DNA of 64,000 bases from Nocardia abscessus NBRC 100374. GTDB taxonomy: Bacteria; Actinomycetota; Actinomycetes; Mycobacteriales; Mycobacteriaceae. Positions 34,935 through 43,885 of this stretch are shown piece by piece; the first letter of the stretch is position 1, and each line of letters opens with the position of its first letter. Under the pieces are notes generated by a model, which was not told where the DNA came from, ran no database searches, and saw only the letters and a list, made by a program, of their open reading frames with translations. Made by a program: the position numbers and the translations under genes. The stretch is taken from contig NZ_BAFP01000272.1 of the NCBI RefSeq assembly GCF_000308455.1, forward strand, positions 1 to 64,000. The letters are read 5' to 3'.

Positions 34935-35312
34935 TCAACTAAGGGCGGCCTGCATGGCGACCCCGTCGACATAAGAGTGCTTCTCCTTGACCGCGCCGCC
35001 CTCGACCAGGACATAGTCCGCGAGGTCGACGCACACGCGGTTTCCGGTTGCCGACGTCCCCGTCAGCTGCCACTGCACGACCCAGAAGTCCTCGCCGGCG
35101 CGTAGCGAGACCAGGTGAAACGTCAGGTCCGGAACCAGGGCGAACGTGCCCGCCGCGGCTTCACGGATGGCGTCTCGACCTCGCGCGGGCTCCTGGCCCG
35201 AATGCAAGTGGAAGACCGAGTCGACGGTGTGGAGCGCGGCGATCCGGTCTGGGTCGCGGTCTACCCAGCAGGCGTGGTAGCGCTCGAACAATTCGCGAGT
35301 GGCAGTGGTCAT
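34935..35312 (-). CDS. SnoaL-like / NTF2-fold protein
   Basis: This 125-residue protein has the compact alpha+beta SnoaL-like fold: LFERYHACWVDRDPDRIAAL, FHLHSGQEPARGRDAIREA and WVVQWQLTGTSATGNRVCVD. Such proteins act as small hydrolases, isomerases or binding proteins for hydrophobic ligands; the role here is unknown. It is divergently oriented to a PucR regulator gene with a near-perfect palindrome between them, so it is a likely target of that regulator. Confidence 0.75.
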   Translation of the reverse strand: MTTATRELFERYHACWVDRDPDRIAALHTVDSVFHLHSGQEPARGRDAIREAAAGTFALVPDLTFHLVSLRAGEDFWVVQWQLTGTSATGNRVCVDLADYVLVEGGAVKEKHSYVDGVAMQAALS

Positions 35313-35433
35313 GATGGCGGATTCCGATCGTGAGATCACGCTGAAGGCGTGTGGCGAAGACCAACGATTTGCAGTGTCGCCGAGGGCCGCCCGTGGTGGC
35401 CACGGGCGTATGCCTCCACTTCGGAGACCTCCG

Positions 35434-35449
35434 TTGTGCGCACGCACAA
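35434..35449. promoter_or_regulatory. inverted repeat between the SnoaL-like and PucR genes
   Basis: TTGTGCG-CA-CGCACAA has perfect 7-bp arms and lies 21 bp before the PucR gene and about 120 bp before the divergent SnoaL-like gene. It is a candidate operator of the PucR protein. Confidence 0.5.
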
Positions 35450-35469
35450 TCGGCGCTAGGTTGACGGCG

Positions 35470-36591
35470 GTGACCCAGGACGCGCATATCGAGCGCCCGC
35501 GCCTCCTTCGCGAGCTGTGGGCCGATTTGCCTGCGATCTCCGAGATGGTCACCGCGAGAATCGAACAGGATGAGCAGGACTACGACGATGCCGCGCTCGG
35601 TCACCATGAATTGACCACTCTCGTAGCCGACAGCCTCGCGGCATTGCTCGATGCCATCGCCGACGCCCCCTACTCGCTCGAGCCTGCTCGCCGAGCCGGA
35701 CGCCTGAAAGCCGAGCGAGGGATTCCGCTGGACAGTCTGCTGCACGCCTTCCGCGTCGCGGGCATGGCGTTCTGGGAGATCATCGTCGAACGCGCTGACC
35801 AGCACGACCGTCCTGCGCTGCCCCGAATGTCAACGCTGGTGTGGGCCACTGTGGACGAGTACTCGGTCGCGGCGGCCGACGCATACCGGAACGTAGTTGT
35901 CACCGGGGACGAACAACCCGATCAACGGTGGTTGCGGGCGCTGCTCGATCCCGACTTTCCATCGACGCAGCGCGACGACTTGGCCAGAAGGATGCGCCTG
36001 CCGGCCCGGGCCACGTTCGTAGTCCTGGTCGGCGATATTCGCCTCGCCGCGACCGGGGTGACCACCGTCCGCACCCGTATCGCCGATGACCGGGTAGCCC
36101 TCGCCGCCGCGCACTCACCGGTCACGCTCGACCACGCGCTGCACGGCTCGACAACGCGAGCCGGCGCCAGCAAACCGTTCACCGACCTCGCATCCGCGCC
36201 TGCCGCGCTCGGCCAGGCGCGCCTCGCGTTCCGGTGTCTGAGCACGGCGGACACCGGCATCCACAGGTATGCCTCGTCACCGGCGCGCGCTTTGATCGCG
36301 GCCCATCCAGAACTCGCCGCCGACGTCCTCTCGGACGTGCTCGCCGCATTCGACCGACTCCACCCCGACGACGCCGACGCTCTCGTGCAGACCGCCCTGG
36401 CCTGGTACGAGCTCGGCGGCTCGACGTCGGCGGTAGGGGAGCGCCTGCACCTGCACCGCAACACCGTCTTGCATCGCCTCAAGCGGATCGAGCAGCTCAC
36501 CGGTTCAGCATTCGCAATACCGGCAGACGCCGCGCTGCTGTATCTGGCGCTGCAAGCACGGCTGCTCCGGACACCCGTCGACCGGTCATGA
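35470..36591 (+). CDS. PucR/CdaR-type helix-turn-helix regulator
   Basis: This protein of ~373 residues has an N-terminal RsbRD-like helical sensor region (DLPAISEMVTARIEQDEQDY), a central GGDEF-like region (~150-290) and a C-terminal PucR HTH (ALAWYELGGSTSAVGERLHL, HRNTVLHRLKRIEQLTG). PucR regulators are usually activators responding to metabolites. The GTG at 35470 is chosen from where similarity begins; no strong ribosome site is visible, and GTG 35434 would place the start inside the palindrome. The divergent SnoaL-like gene is the likely target. Confidence 0.8.
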   Translation: MTQDAHIERPRLLRELWADLPAISEMVTARIEQDEQDYDDAALGHHELTTLVADSLAALLDAIADAPYSLEPARRAGRLKAERGIPLDSLLHAFRVAGMAFWEIIVERADQHDRPALPRMSTLVWATVDEYSVAAADAYRNVVVTGDEQPDQRWLRALLDPDFPSTQRDDLARRMRLPARATFVVLVGDIRLAATGVTTVRTRIADDRVALAAAHSPVTLDHALHGSTTRAGASKPFTDLASAPAALGQARLAFRCLSTADTGIHRYASSPARALIAAHPELAADVLSDVLAAFDRLHPDDADALVQTALAWYELGGSTSAVGERLHLHRNTVLHRLKRIEQLTGSAFAIPADAALLYLALQARLLRTPVDRS

Positions 36592-36714
36592 GCCCAGGAC
36601 GCGGTCAGGTCAGATGCCAGGCGCGACGCGGTGCTCATCGGAGTTGGTCCTCGCGTAATCGTCGGCGGGACCGAGTGCGGCGTTGCCGCGGCGACGGGCA
36701 GTAGCGGGCTGTGG

Positions 36715-36746
36715 GTTCGGCCGAGCCACGCAAGGCTCGGCCGAAC
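36715..36746. terminator. strong bidirectional hairpin terminator
   Basis: GTTCGGCCGAGCC (36715-36727), a 6-nt loop and GGCTCGGCCGAAC (36734-36746) give a perfect 13-bp stem between the convergent PucR and secreted-protein genes. There is no T-tract. Confidence 0.8.
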
Positions 36747-36778
36747 TGGGCCGCGACGGTGTCGGCCGCCGGTGCATG

Positions 36779-37174
36779 TCAGGGGACGGTAACCGTCACC
36801 AGCTCGCTGAACGGCATCCCGCCGGTAGCGGTGTCATCGAAACAGCCGCCCCGGGCGCTGATGGTCGTGCCCGGTTCGAGCCCTTCCAGCGTTGTGGTCA
36901 CGGTCTGACCGGGGCCGGCCATCGACTCCGGGGTGCCGTTGCCGAAGAAACGGTGGTTGTTCTCGGGGCCGACACCGGCTTCGGCCCAGCACCGGCCGGT
37001 GCCGTTGGGGTTGTGCACGGTCGCGGTCACCGTCCCCGGAGCGGTGCCCGCAAAGGTGACCTGGGGAGCCTGCAGCGGTGTTTGCGCGCTCGCCGGGGCG
37101 GTGACCGGGCTGAACGCCACAAGCGCGGCGGACGCGGCCAGCAGGATGGGTCCATTGATTCGCTTATTCGTCAC
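36779..37174 (-). CDS. small secreted protein of unknown function
   Basis: This 131-residue protein starts at GTG 37174, with AGGG 8-11 nt upstream. The N-terminus TNKRINGPILLAASAALVAF followed by SPVTAPASA-Q is a clear signal peptide (cleavage near residue 31). The mature part is Thr/Gly-rich and looks like an immunoglobulin-like beta sandwich (VTFAGTAPGTVTATVHNPNG). It has two cysteines (GRCWAE and GGCFDD) that could form a disulfide. I recognise no family. Similar secreted proteins are common in Nocardia and Mycobacterium. Confidence 0.65.
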   Translation of the reverse strand: MTNKRINGPILLAASAALVAFSPVTAPASAQTPLQAPQVTFAGTAPGTVTATVHNPNGTGRCWAEAGVGPENNHRFFGNGTPESMAGPGQTVTTTLEGLEPGTTISARGGCFDDTATGGMPFSELVTVTVP

Positions 37175-37189
37175 GAGACGGACCCTATC

Positions 37190-37218
37190 GGAAGCAAGCG
37201 AACCCAATGCTCGCTTCC
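37190..37218. promoter_or_regulatory. inverted repeat upstream of the secreted-protein gene
   Basis: GGAAGCAAGC (37190-37199) pairs with GCTCGCTTCC (37209-37218) at 9 of 10 positions across a 9-nt loop, 16 bp upstream of the start. It could be an operator or a 5'-leader hairpin. Confidence 0.4.
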
Positions 37219-37466
37219 GCCAACGGATTGCGAGCACAACCGACCAGGCGGATTACCGGCCGAGGAGGTCTCGAACCGCGCGGCTGTCCTCGGTCACGCG
37301 TGTCTTGGGGCTCGAGTCAGCTCGTCGCGGCACCGCATGGTGGCCGAAGGTGCTCGATCGGCGTCACCACCTGGCGACCTCACCAGTGGGTATCCGGCCT
37401 CGGTGATATCGCGGCCCTCATTAGCATCGATACGGCGAATAAATCGAGGAAATCCGAGGATCTGCG

Positions 37467-38957
37467 TTGACTACCGAACAACTTGACCGCTGGAACGCCC
37501 AGGAAGCCGCCGCTGAGGCGATGATTCCCATCATCGGCACGTTGTATCGGGGGAAGGGTGTGACGATCCTGCTGCACAGCCGGTCGCTGGTCAACAAGTC
37601 GGTGATCAGCATCCTGCGGACGCACCGCTTCGCGAGGCAGATCGAGGGCGAAGAGTTGTCGGTGGACGAGACCCTTCCCTTCTTGCAAGTGCTCAGTGAG
37701 CTGGATCTGGGGCCTTGCAAGATCGATATCGGCCAGTTGGTCATGGCCTATCGCGCCGACGATCGAGGCCTGTCGATCCGCGAGTTCACCGCAGCGGTGC
37801 TGGCCGAGGTGACCAACGGCAACAAGGCTCAGTCACCGGGCCCCAGGGATGTCGTCCTCTACGGCTTCGGCCGCATCGGTCGTCTGGTCACCCGCCTGCT
37901 CATCGAGAAGGCCGGATCCGGCAACGGCCTGAGCCTGCGTGCCGTAGTGGTGCGTAAAGGCGGCGACGACGATCTGGCCAAGCGGGCGTCGTTGCTTCGC
38001 AGGGATTCGGTGCACGGCGCCTTCAACGGCACGATCAAGGTCGATACCGGCAATGACACGATCACCGCGAATGGGAACGTGATCAAGTTCATCTACAGCG
38101 ATGATCCGACGACGATCGATTACACCGCGTATGGGATCAAGGACGCGATCCTGATCGATAACACCGGTAGGTGGCGTGATCGTGACGGGCTGTCGCAGCA
38201 TCTGCGCCCCGGCATCGCGAAGGTCGTCCTCACCGCGCCCGGCAAGGGCGACGTTCCGAATATCGTGCACGGCGTCAACCACCGCAGCCTGGACCTCTCG
38301 CAGCAGATCTTCTCGTGCGCCTCCTGTACGACCAACGCCATCGTTCCGCCGCTCAAGGCCATGGACGACGAGTACGGCATCATCCGCGGGCACGTGGAGA
38401 CGGTTCACTCGTTCACCAACGACCAGAACCTGCTCGACAACTATCACAAGGCGGACCGTCGCGGCCGGTCCGCGCCGTTCAATCTCGTGCTCACCGAAAC
38501 GGGTGCCGCGTCCGCGGTCGCGAAGGCGATGCCGGACTTCAAGGCCAAGATCACCGGCAACTCGATTCGCGTACCCACCCCCGACGTCTCGGTCGCGATT
38601 CTGAACCTGCAGCTCGAGCGGGAGACGACGAAGAGCGATGTGCTCGCGTACCTGCGTCAGGTCTCGCTTGCCGGGCCGCTGAGCCGAAACCTCGATTACA
38701 CCGCCGCCACGGACGTGGTCTCCAGCGATTTCATCGGATCGCGCGCGGCGTCGATCATCGATGCCAACGCCACGATCGTCGAGGGTGACACCGCGATTCT
38801 GTATGTCTGGTACGACAACGAATTCGGCTACTCGTGCCAGGTGGTGCGCACGGTGCAGTACATCTCGGGCATCGAGTATCCGACCTACCCGCAGGTCGGC
38901 GCGCCGCTGGACCGCACCGCCGACGCGCGCGTGCTGACGGCGACCGACGCGCGGTAA
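37467..38957 (+). CDS. gap: glyceraldehyde-3-phosphate dehydrogenase, long form with N-terminal extension
   Basis: This 496-residue protein has a complete GAPDH at ~125-470: VVLYGFGRIGRLVTRLL for NAD(P) binding, the catalytic Cys in SCASCTTNAIVPPL, and WYDNEFGYSCQVVRTV near the end. About 120 extra helical residues precede it (LDRWNAQEAAAEAMIPIIGT and SLVNKSVISILRTHR). Such long GAPDHs are known as a second enzyme in corynebacteria (GapB-like, about 480 residues), linked there to NADP use and gluconeogenesis. The glycolytic enzyme is usually the ~335-residue form elsewhere in the genome. The start is TTG 37467 with GAGGA 6 nt upstream. It is a single-gene unit. Confidence 0.9.
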   Translation: MTTEQLDRWNAQEAAAEAMIPIIGTLYRGKGVTILLHSRSLVNKSVISILRTHRFARQIEGEELSVDETLPFLQVLSELDLGPCKIDIGQLVMAYRADDRGLSIREFTAAVLAEVTNGNKAQSPGPRDVVLYGFGRIGRLVTRLLIEKAGSGNGLSLRAVVVRKGGDDDLAKRASLLRRDSVHGAFNGTIKVDTGNDTITANGNVIKFIYSDDPTTIDYTAYGIKDAILIDNTGRWRDRDGLSQHLRPGIAKVVLTAPGKGDVPNIVHGVNHRSLDLSQQIFSCASCTTNAIVPPLKAMDDEYGIIRGHVETVHSFTNDQNLLDNYHKADRRGRSAPFNLVLTETGAASAVAKAMPDFKAKITGNSIRVPTPDVSVAILNLQLERETTKSDVLAYLRQVSLAGPLSRNLDYTAATDVVSSDFIGSRAASIIDANATIVEGDTAILYVWYDNEFGYSCQVVRTVQYISGIEYPTYPQVGAPLDRTADARVLTATDAR

Positions 38958-39008
38958 CCTGCGCGGCCACAAGCAGCTACCTGGTCCCCGAGTTGTCGTA
39001 GCAGAGAC

Positions 39009-40244
39009 ATGCTGCCTCAGCAGTGGGGATCGTGTTGGATAGGCGTCGTGGATACCGTGGACTTCGCGCGCGTCGTGGCGGAATTCGGTCGCAGTTCCGC
39101 GCTGCTTGTCGAACCGGGCTCGTCGGCCGCAGCCCATGTGCCCCCGCGGTGGGCCGGGATCGCCGGCGGCGGCGATCCCCGTGCCCGGCGCGCCGCCGCA
39201 GTGGCCTTGTGGAACCTCGACATATTCGTCGACCTGTTGCCGCGATTCGGGGCTGTGCTGGAGGAATGCCTCGACGATGTGCGGGTCTGCCTGCTGCGTG
39301 GCGACTGGGTGCTGCTGTATGCGCTGCGAAAGCCGTTTCAGCCGCACGAGTTCCGTATCGGATGGGACGCCGAGACCTTCGGCGCCGACCCGCCGCCGTA
39401 TTGGGATGCCCTGCCCGAGCCGCTGCGGGTGTTCCTCGGCACGGTGCACGCGGGGTTCACCGATCTGGATGGCATCTCCTTCGGCCCAACCCGGCCGCGG
39501 GACATGCAGACATATCGCGCGCTGAACTTGGACGAGCCCGTGCGCAATTGGGAAGCGGCCGAGGACATCCCGGGGGACCGGGCGATGCTCATCGCCAAGG
39601 GCTTGGGCGATACACGCTACTTCGTCTCGCCTGATCTGCCCCGCGGCACCATCGGCTGGGAGGCAGACGGCCATCTGGATCGGCCCCTGGACTTCGCCCA
39701 GACCTTCGACGAACTGATGAGCTATGGCTTCCAGCTCGAGCGCGATCACCAGCCCGAGGCCGCCGTACCCGTGAAATCGCCGACACCGCAAGAACTCCGG
39801 CAGCCGAGCACGTCCGTGCTGCGGGCAGCACGGGCGGTCGCATGGAACCGTGAACTCACCGAAGACATCGCGCGCGACCGTATCCGCGACCTCGTCGCCG
39901 ATCTGCTCGACGCACTGGACGGTCAGATGCGCATCCACCCGCACGACGGTCCGGACGGCGAGACCATACTTCCGTTCGACGACGACGCGGGCAACATCTA
40001 CCAGGTCGACCGGCTGGAGACCCGCTACTTCCTCGACCCACCGGCCCCGGACCGCGCAGACATCTATCCGCCCGTGATCGTCCGGATCTGGGAGCAGCAC
40101 GGCTGGACAGTGACGCTCTCCACCGACGCCGAGGGCATCCTCGCGCACGCTCGTACCTCCGACTGGTACGAACTCACGCTGACCCACCGCGACGACACGT
40201 TGCACCTCTCTGTCGCATCACCCGGTTTCCACCGGCCGCACTGA
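39009..40244 (+). CDS. hypothetical protein, possible SUKH (SMI1/KNR4)-like fold
   Basis: This protein of ~411 residues begins at ATG 39009, or more probably at GTG 39045/39048 (VDTVDFARVV), where a GGATAGG lies upstream. No catalytic motif is recognised. The middle (FLGTVHAGFTDLDGISFGPT, then MLIAKGLGDTRYFVSPDLPR) resembles SUKH-type proteins, which include toxin-immunity proteins. The C-terminal ~120 residues (VDRLETRYFLDPPAPDRADI) form a separate acidic domain. There is no signal peptide or membrane segment. The neighbours (GAPDH, PucR) give no functional hint. Confidence 0.6.
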   Translation: MLPQQWGSCWIGVVDTVDFARVVAEFGRSSALLVEPGSSAAAHVPPRWAGIAGGGDPRARRAAAVALWNLDIFVDLLPRFGAVLEECLDDVRVCLLRGDWVLLYALRKPFQPHEFRIGWDAETFGADPPPYWDALPEPLRVFLGTVHAGFTDLDGISFGPTRPRDMQTYRALNLDEPVRNWEAAEDIPGDRAMLIAKGLGDTRYFVSPDLPRGTIGWEADGHLDRPLDFAQTFDELMSYGFQLERDHQPEAAVPVKSPTPQELRQPSTSVLRAARAVAWNRELTEDIARDRIRDLVADLLDALDGQMRIHPHDGPDGETILPFDDDAGNIYQVDRLETRYFLDPPAPDRADIYPPVIVRIWEQHGWTVTLSTDAEGILAHARTSDWYELTLTHRDDTLHLSVASPGFHRPH

Positions 40245-40300
40245 TCATCGCGGGGGTCGCGGGACGAGAGGCCGCCGCACGATGCCCGCGAATCGTGACC

Positions 40301-40326
40301 GTCACCGCCACGGCTGTCGCGGTGAC
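40301..40326. terminator. weak terminator-like hairpin
   Basis: GTCACCGC and GCGGTGAC form an 8-bp stem with a 10-nt loop, 56 bp downstream of the hypothetical gene and before the PucR gene. Confidence 0.4.
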
Positions 40327-40488
40327 GAGCGCGACCGCCGCGCCGGGTCGACCGGCTCGCGGAGCCCAGCCGGACACAATGCGCGAAAGTTGATCGGACG
40401 TGCGCGTACCGTTCGGTATGTGGCAACGGGGCCGGTCGTGTCGCGCGCCTGATCTCACTGCATCTTCGGTTCGACATCGGAGCGGCTC

Positions 40489-42012
40489 ATGGTGACATTG
40501 GATCGATTGGCCAACGTACTGAGTGGCTATGGGATCCGCTTGCGATTGGGTTCGGTTCCCCGGTCGGCGCGATTGCGCAGCGTGGTGATCCACGGAGCTG
40601 CGCAGGACCCCACGGAAGTGGGCGATGTGCTGCTGGGGATCGGGGCCCGCTCGGTATCGGAGGCGGTGGACTGGGCGGTGTCGTCGCGGGCTGTCGTCGC
40701 GCTCATCCGTGGGGGCGAGAAGGCCGCGGACGAGCCGGAGACCGAGGGTGTGGCGGTGATGGTGATCGACCCTGCGATGGCCTGGAGCGAGGTGGCCGCG
40801 GTGGTCTACGGATTGGTGCTGGAAGGACGCGAGACCGAGGCCGGTCGCGGCCCGACCGATTTGTTCGCCCTGGCCGACAGTCTGGCCGACGCGGTCGAGG
40901 GTGCGGTGACGATCGAGGACCGCCGGTCTCGGGTGCTGGCGTATTCCAGGCCCCAGCAGCACCTCGACCCCGCACGCGTCGAGACGATACTGGGCCGGCA
41001 GACGCCGCCATGGTTGCGCGCGGTGTTCGATGCACGCGGTGTCTTCGCGCATTTGGCGGCATCGGAAGAGCCGTTGTTCGTTCCCGCGCAGGCAGAGCAC
41101 GGTATGACGGGACGGATGGTCGTGGCCGTACGCGTAGGGCGGCACTTGCTGGGCTCGGTATGGGTGTCGTGCCCGGCACCGTTAGAGGGGGCTCGACGCA
41201 TGGCCTTGGCCGACGGCGCGCGCACGGTGGCCCTGCATCTATTGCGGTCGCGGGCAAGCGCGGACCTGGAACGTCAGGTGGAATCCGACCTGGTGATCCG
41301 TTTGCTGGAGGGCGCTGCGGACGCGGCGACGGTGGCCAGCAGGTTGGGGTTGGCGCCGGAGAGCTTGCGGGTGATCGCGCTGCGGGCCCGGATCGCGGAC
41401 GAGCGGCACGCGGCGCTGCTGTTGGTCTTCGAGCGAGCGACAACCGGATTCGGCTGGTCCCGTTCGAGCCGCAGCGCGTTGGTCGGTGACAGCATCTACA
41501 CCGTGCTGCCCGCTGATCATGCGGCGACGGCACGTCGCTGGATAGACGAACTCCAAGCGGCACTGCCTGCGCATATGACGGTTTCGGCCGGTATCAGCGG
41601 TGTTGCCCGGGCCATCGAATTGGCATCGGCGCGCCAAGAGGCCGACGAATGCCTGGCGCTGCACGAGGCCCGCTCAGCCGGCGCTGCGCCCCCCGCGTAT
41701 GACGAGTCGTGGGACGAAATCCTGCTACAACGGTTGCGCACCGCAGGACTTTCTGGACGCACCCCTGCCCGGGGGCCGGTGTCGGAGTTGCGACACCACG
41801 ACCGCACGAACTCCACCCAGTATGCGGCGACGCTGCGGGCCTGGTTGCAGGAGCAAGGCGACCCTGTCCGGGCGGGTGCGCAGCTCGGCGTGCACGAGAA
41901 CACCGTGCGTAACCGACTGCGCAAGATGGCAGAGGTGACCGATCTCGACTTGGATGACCCCCGCAAAAGGCTCGCCATGATGATCGAACTCGCCGTCACC
42001 GACAGCGCCTGA
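40489..42012 (+). CDS. PucR family transcriptional regulator
   Basis: This 507-residue regulator has an N-terminal PucR sensor-like domain (~1-130; LDRLANVLSGYGIRL), a GAF-like/central region (~130-400; DRRSRVLAYSRPQQHLD) and a C-terminal PucR HTH (LRAWLQEQGDPVRAGAQLGV, HENTVRNRLRKMAEVTDLDL). ATG 40489 is the only sensible start; no strong ribosome site is visible. It stands alone and the target genes are unknown. In this family, regulated genes are often adjacent and divergent, but the upstream gene is on the same strand. Confidence 0.82.
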   Translation: MVTLDRLANVLSGYGIRLRLGSVPRSARLRSVVIHGAAQDPTEVGDVLLGIGARSVSEAVDWAVSSRAVVALIRGGEKAADEPETEGVAVMVIDPAMAWSEVAAVVYGLVLEGRETEAGRGPTDLFALADSLADAVEGAVTIEDRRSRVLAYSRPQQHLDPARVETILGRQTPPWLRAVFDARGVFAHLAASEEPLFVPAQAEHGMTGRMVVAVRVGRHLLGSVWVSCPAPLEGARRMALADGARTVALHLLRSRASADLERQVESDLVIRLLEGAADAATVASRLGLAPESLRVIALRARIADERHAALLLVFERATTGFGWSRSSRSALVGDSIYTVLPADHAATARRWIDELQAALPAHMTVSAGISGVARAIELASARQEADECLALHEARSAGAAPPAYDESWDEILLQRLRTAGLSGRTPARGPVSELRHHDRTNSTQYAATLRAWLQEQGDPVRAGAQLGVHENTVRNRLRKMAEVTDLDLDDPRKRLAMMIELAVTDSA

Positions 42013-42368
42013 CGCACCTGCGCTGTGCCATCGCCACTGGTCGGCATGTTCAGCCGCGGCGCCGTGTTGTGAATCATGCTCGCGCCCGACGATGCGCTCG
42101 CGCGCACGATCGTCTGGATCAGGCAGCTGAGCGCGGTGTGTGGGTGCTGTCGAACGGCCCCAGGTGTGGAGAAATCGGACAAGTGGCGCACCCGCGATTG
42201 TCGCGGTCGGACAAGCGCAGCCGTCCCGTGTAAACGATCCTGGCCTTGTCAGCGAATATCCGGATGGCGTGGAGGTGGTCGTACAAGGGGCCGCTGGCAG
42301 GGCGGCCCGTCCCTCCTCACTCGACCGCATCTCGAACCGCATTCGAACCACCAGCCCTGGAGAACAGG
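42013..42368. other. 356-bp region before the DksA/TraR-like gene
   Basis: No gene or clear structured element was recognised. It probably holds the promoter of the zinc-finger gene. Confidence 0.4.
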
Positions 42369-42824
42369 ATGACCCACGCACACCCCGTCTCACGCGCACG
42401 CCTCACCGACCACCTACCCGCACTGCGAGCCGTACTGAACCAGCAACGCCGCTTCCGCCTGCAACAGCTGGCCGAACTCGAAGCCGAAATCGACGGCGCT
42501 GCCGCACCCATCGACCCGGCCGACACGGCCAGGCACGAGGTCACCATCACATTGGTCTCGGCCGCACGACAGGCGCTGGCCGACATCGATGAAACCCTCA
42601 CGCTCATCACCACGGGCCGCTACGGCCGCTGCCGCGGCTGTCACACCGAGATCCCGATCCACTTACTGCAGACCATTCCCACTTCACAGTGGTGCCTGGA
42701 TTGCCGACAGCATCTCCCTTCCCCCGGCGAATCCAGCCCGACGCGCGAACAGCTGCCTCGCGCAGCCTCCCGAACAGCCGCACGTGACCTGTCGGCGGAA
42801 CCGGAATCCCTCGCATGCCGTTGA
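42369..42824 (+). CDS. TraR/DksA-type C4 zinc-finger protein
   Basis: This 151-residue protein has an N-terminal helical hairpin (~10-75; LRAVLNQQRRFRLQQLAELE) and a four-cysteine zinc finger (YGRCRGCHTEIP ... CLDC at ~85-113). This is the layout of the DksA/TraR superfamily that binds the RNA polymerase secondary channel. Actinobacterial members are often of unknown target. The Ser/Thr/Arg-rich C-terminal tail of ~35 residues looks disordered. The ATG has GGAGAACAGG upstream. It converges on the LysR gene. Confidence 0.8.
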   Translation: MTHAHPVSRARLTDHLPALRAVLNQQRRFRLQQLAELEAEIDGAAAPIDPADTARHEVTITLVSAARQALADIDETLTLITTGRYGRCRGCHTEIPIHLLQTIPTSQWCLDCRQHLPSPGESSPTREQLPRAASRTAARDLSAEPESLACR

Positions 42825-42867
42825 TACGGCTGCCGGGCCATTGGGTCGAACCGCCGTACGGGCTACC

Positions 42868-43776
42868 TCAGCTGCCGCTCGCGGCACACCGGACCAGAAC
42901 TTCCGCTGGTCCCGACGGGGGCGCTTGACGACGCCAGATGGCGCGAAAGTTTCGTGTGAGAACGACGGAGTCGGCCGTTCTCACTTCCGTGATGGTTCCG
43001 CTGTCCAGGTGGGGCGCCGCGATCAACCGGCTCAGCACCGCGGGTGCGACCCCTGCTCGGGCCGACGCGACGATGGCCGTCGCCGAGCCCAGTTCGGCGG
43101 CCGGGCGGGCGGGCTGACATTCCGCACCCAGGATCTCCCAGACCGCGTCGCGAGTCCCGGAACCCGGCTCGCGCCACAGCAGGGGAGTGGTGGCGAGTTC
43201 ACGCAACGTCACCGGACGGCGGCGCCTGGCCCACGGATGGCCGGGCGCGACGACGACGACCAGTTCGTCCGCACCGAGCACCCGACTGCCCAGGCCGGGC
43301 GGCGGGTGCGGTCCCTCGACGAAACCGACGTCCGCTCGACCGTTACGGACCATTTCCTCGACATGCCTGGTGTTGTCCACCTCGAGGGACACGGCCACCT
43401 CCGGATACGATTCGCGGAGGACCTCGAGCCACTGCGGGATCCGATGATCAGCAAGGGTTTTCGACGCCGCGATGCGCAAGTGCGGAACCTGAGCGGCGTG
43501 CAGGGCGGCCACGCCCGCACCGAAGGCCCGCGCTGCGTCGAGCACGGCTTGCGCATACTCCACCACCGAGCGCCCCGCGTCGGTGAGCGCCGACCCGGTA
43601 GGGCCACGATCCAGCAGGCGCAGGCGCAGCCGCCGTTCCAGGGCGCTGATCCGCATGCTCGCCGCAGGCTGGCTGATGCCGTGCCTGCGTGCGGCCGCGC
43701 CGAGGCTGCCCAGCTCCGCCACGGAGACGAGCAGGTCGAGCACCGCCAGATCAGGTGTCCCAGGCGGCAACGTCAT
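42868..43776 (-). CDS. LysR family regulator
   Basis: This 302-residue protein has the N-terminal winged HTH of LysR (LLVSVAELGSLGAAARRHGI, SQPAASMRISALERRL) and a periplasmic-binding-like effector domain (LRIAASKTLADHRIPQWLEV). It is divergent from a YeiH-family putative exporter gene. LysR-YeiH pairs are common, and the regulator likely controls the exporter in response to a sulfur or anionic compound. The start is ATG 43776; the upstream extension is not coding-like. Confidence 0.87.
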   Translation of the reverse strand: MTLPPGTPDLAVLDLLVSVAELGSLGAAARRHGISQPAASMRISALERRLRLRLLDRGPTGSALTDAGRSVVEYAQAVLDAARAFGAGVAALHAAQVPHLRIAASKTLADHRIPQWLEVLRESYPEVAVSLEVDNTRHVEEMVRNGRADVGFVEGPHPPPGLGSRVLGADELVVVVAPGHPWARRRRPVTLRELATTPLLWREPGSGTRDAVWEILGAECQPARPAAELGSATAIVASARAGVAPAVLSRLIAAPHLDSGTITEVRTADSVVLTRNFRAIWRRQAPPSGPAEVLVRCAASGS

Positions 43777-43789
43777 GGGCAGATTATGA

Positions 43790-43827
43790 ACGGTGAACAG
43801 CCGCGGGCATCCCGCACCCATCACCGT
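43790..43827. promoter_or_regulatory. LysR-type binding region between the LysR and YeiH genes
   Basis: ACGGTGA (43790-43796) and TCACCGT (43821-43827) are perfect inverted 7-mers 24 bp apart in the divergent intergenic region. The spacing suits two LysR half-sites. Confidence 0.4.
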
Positions 43828-43885
43828 GGCTTATGAGGTGCTGTCATCGCGACGGCTACCCAGCCCGCGTGCCGGTTGTAATCGT

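Noticed and set aside
37833..40205. 790-codon minus-strand frame opposite the GAPDH and hypothetical genes
   Set aside because: It spans two real genes and their intergenic gap on the other strand, has shadow-like composition and no domain match.
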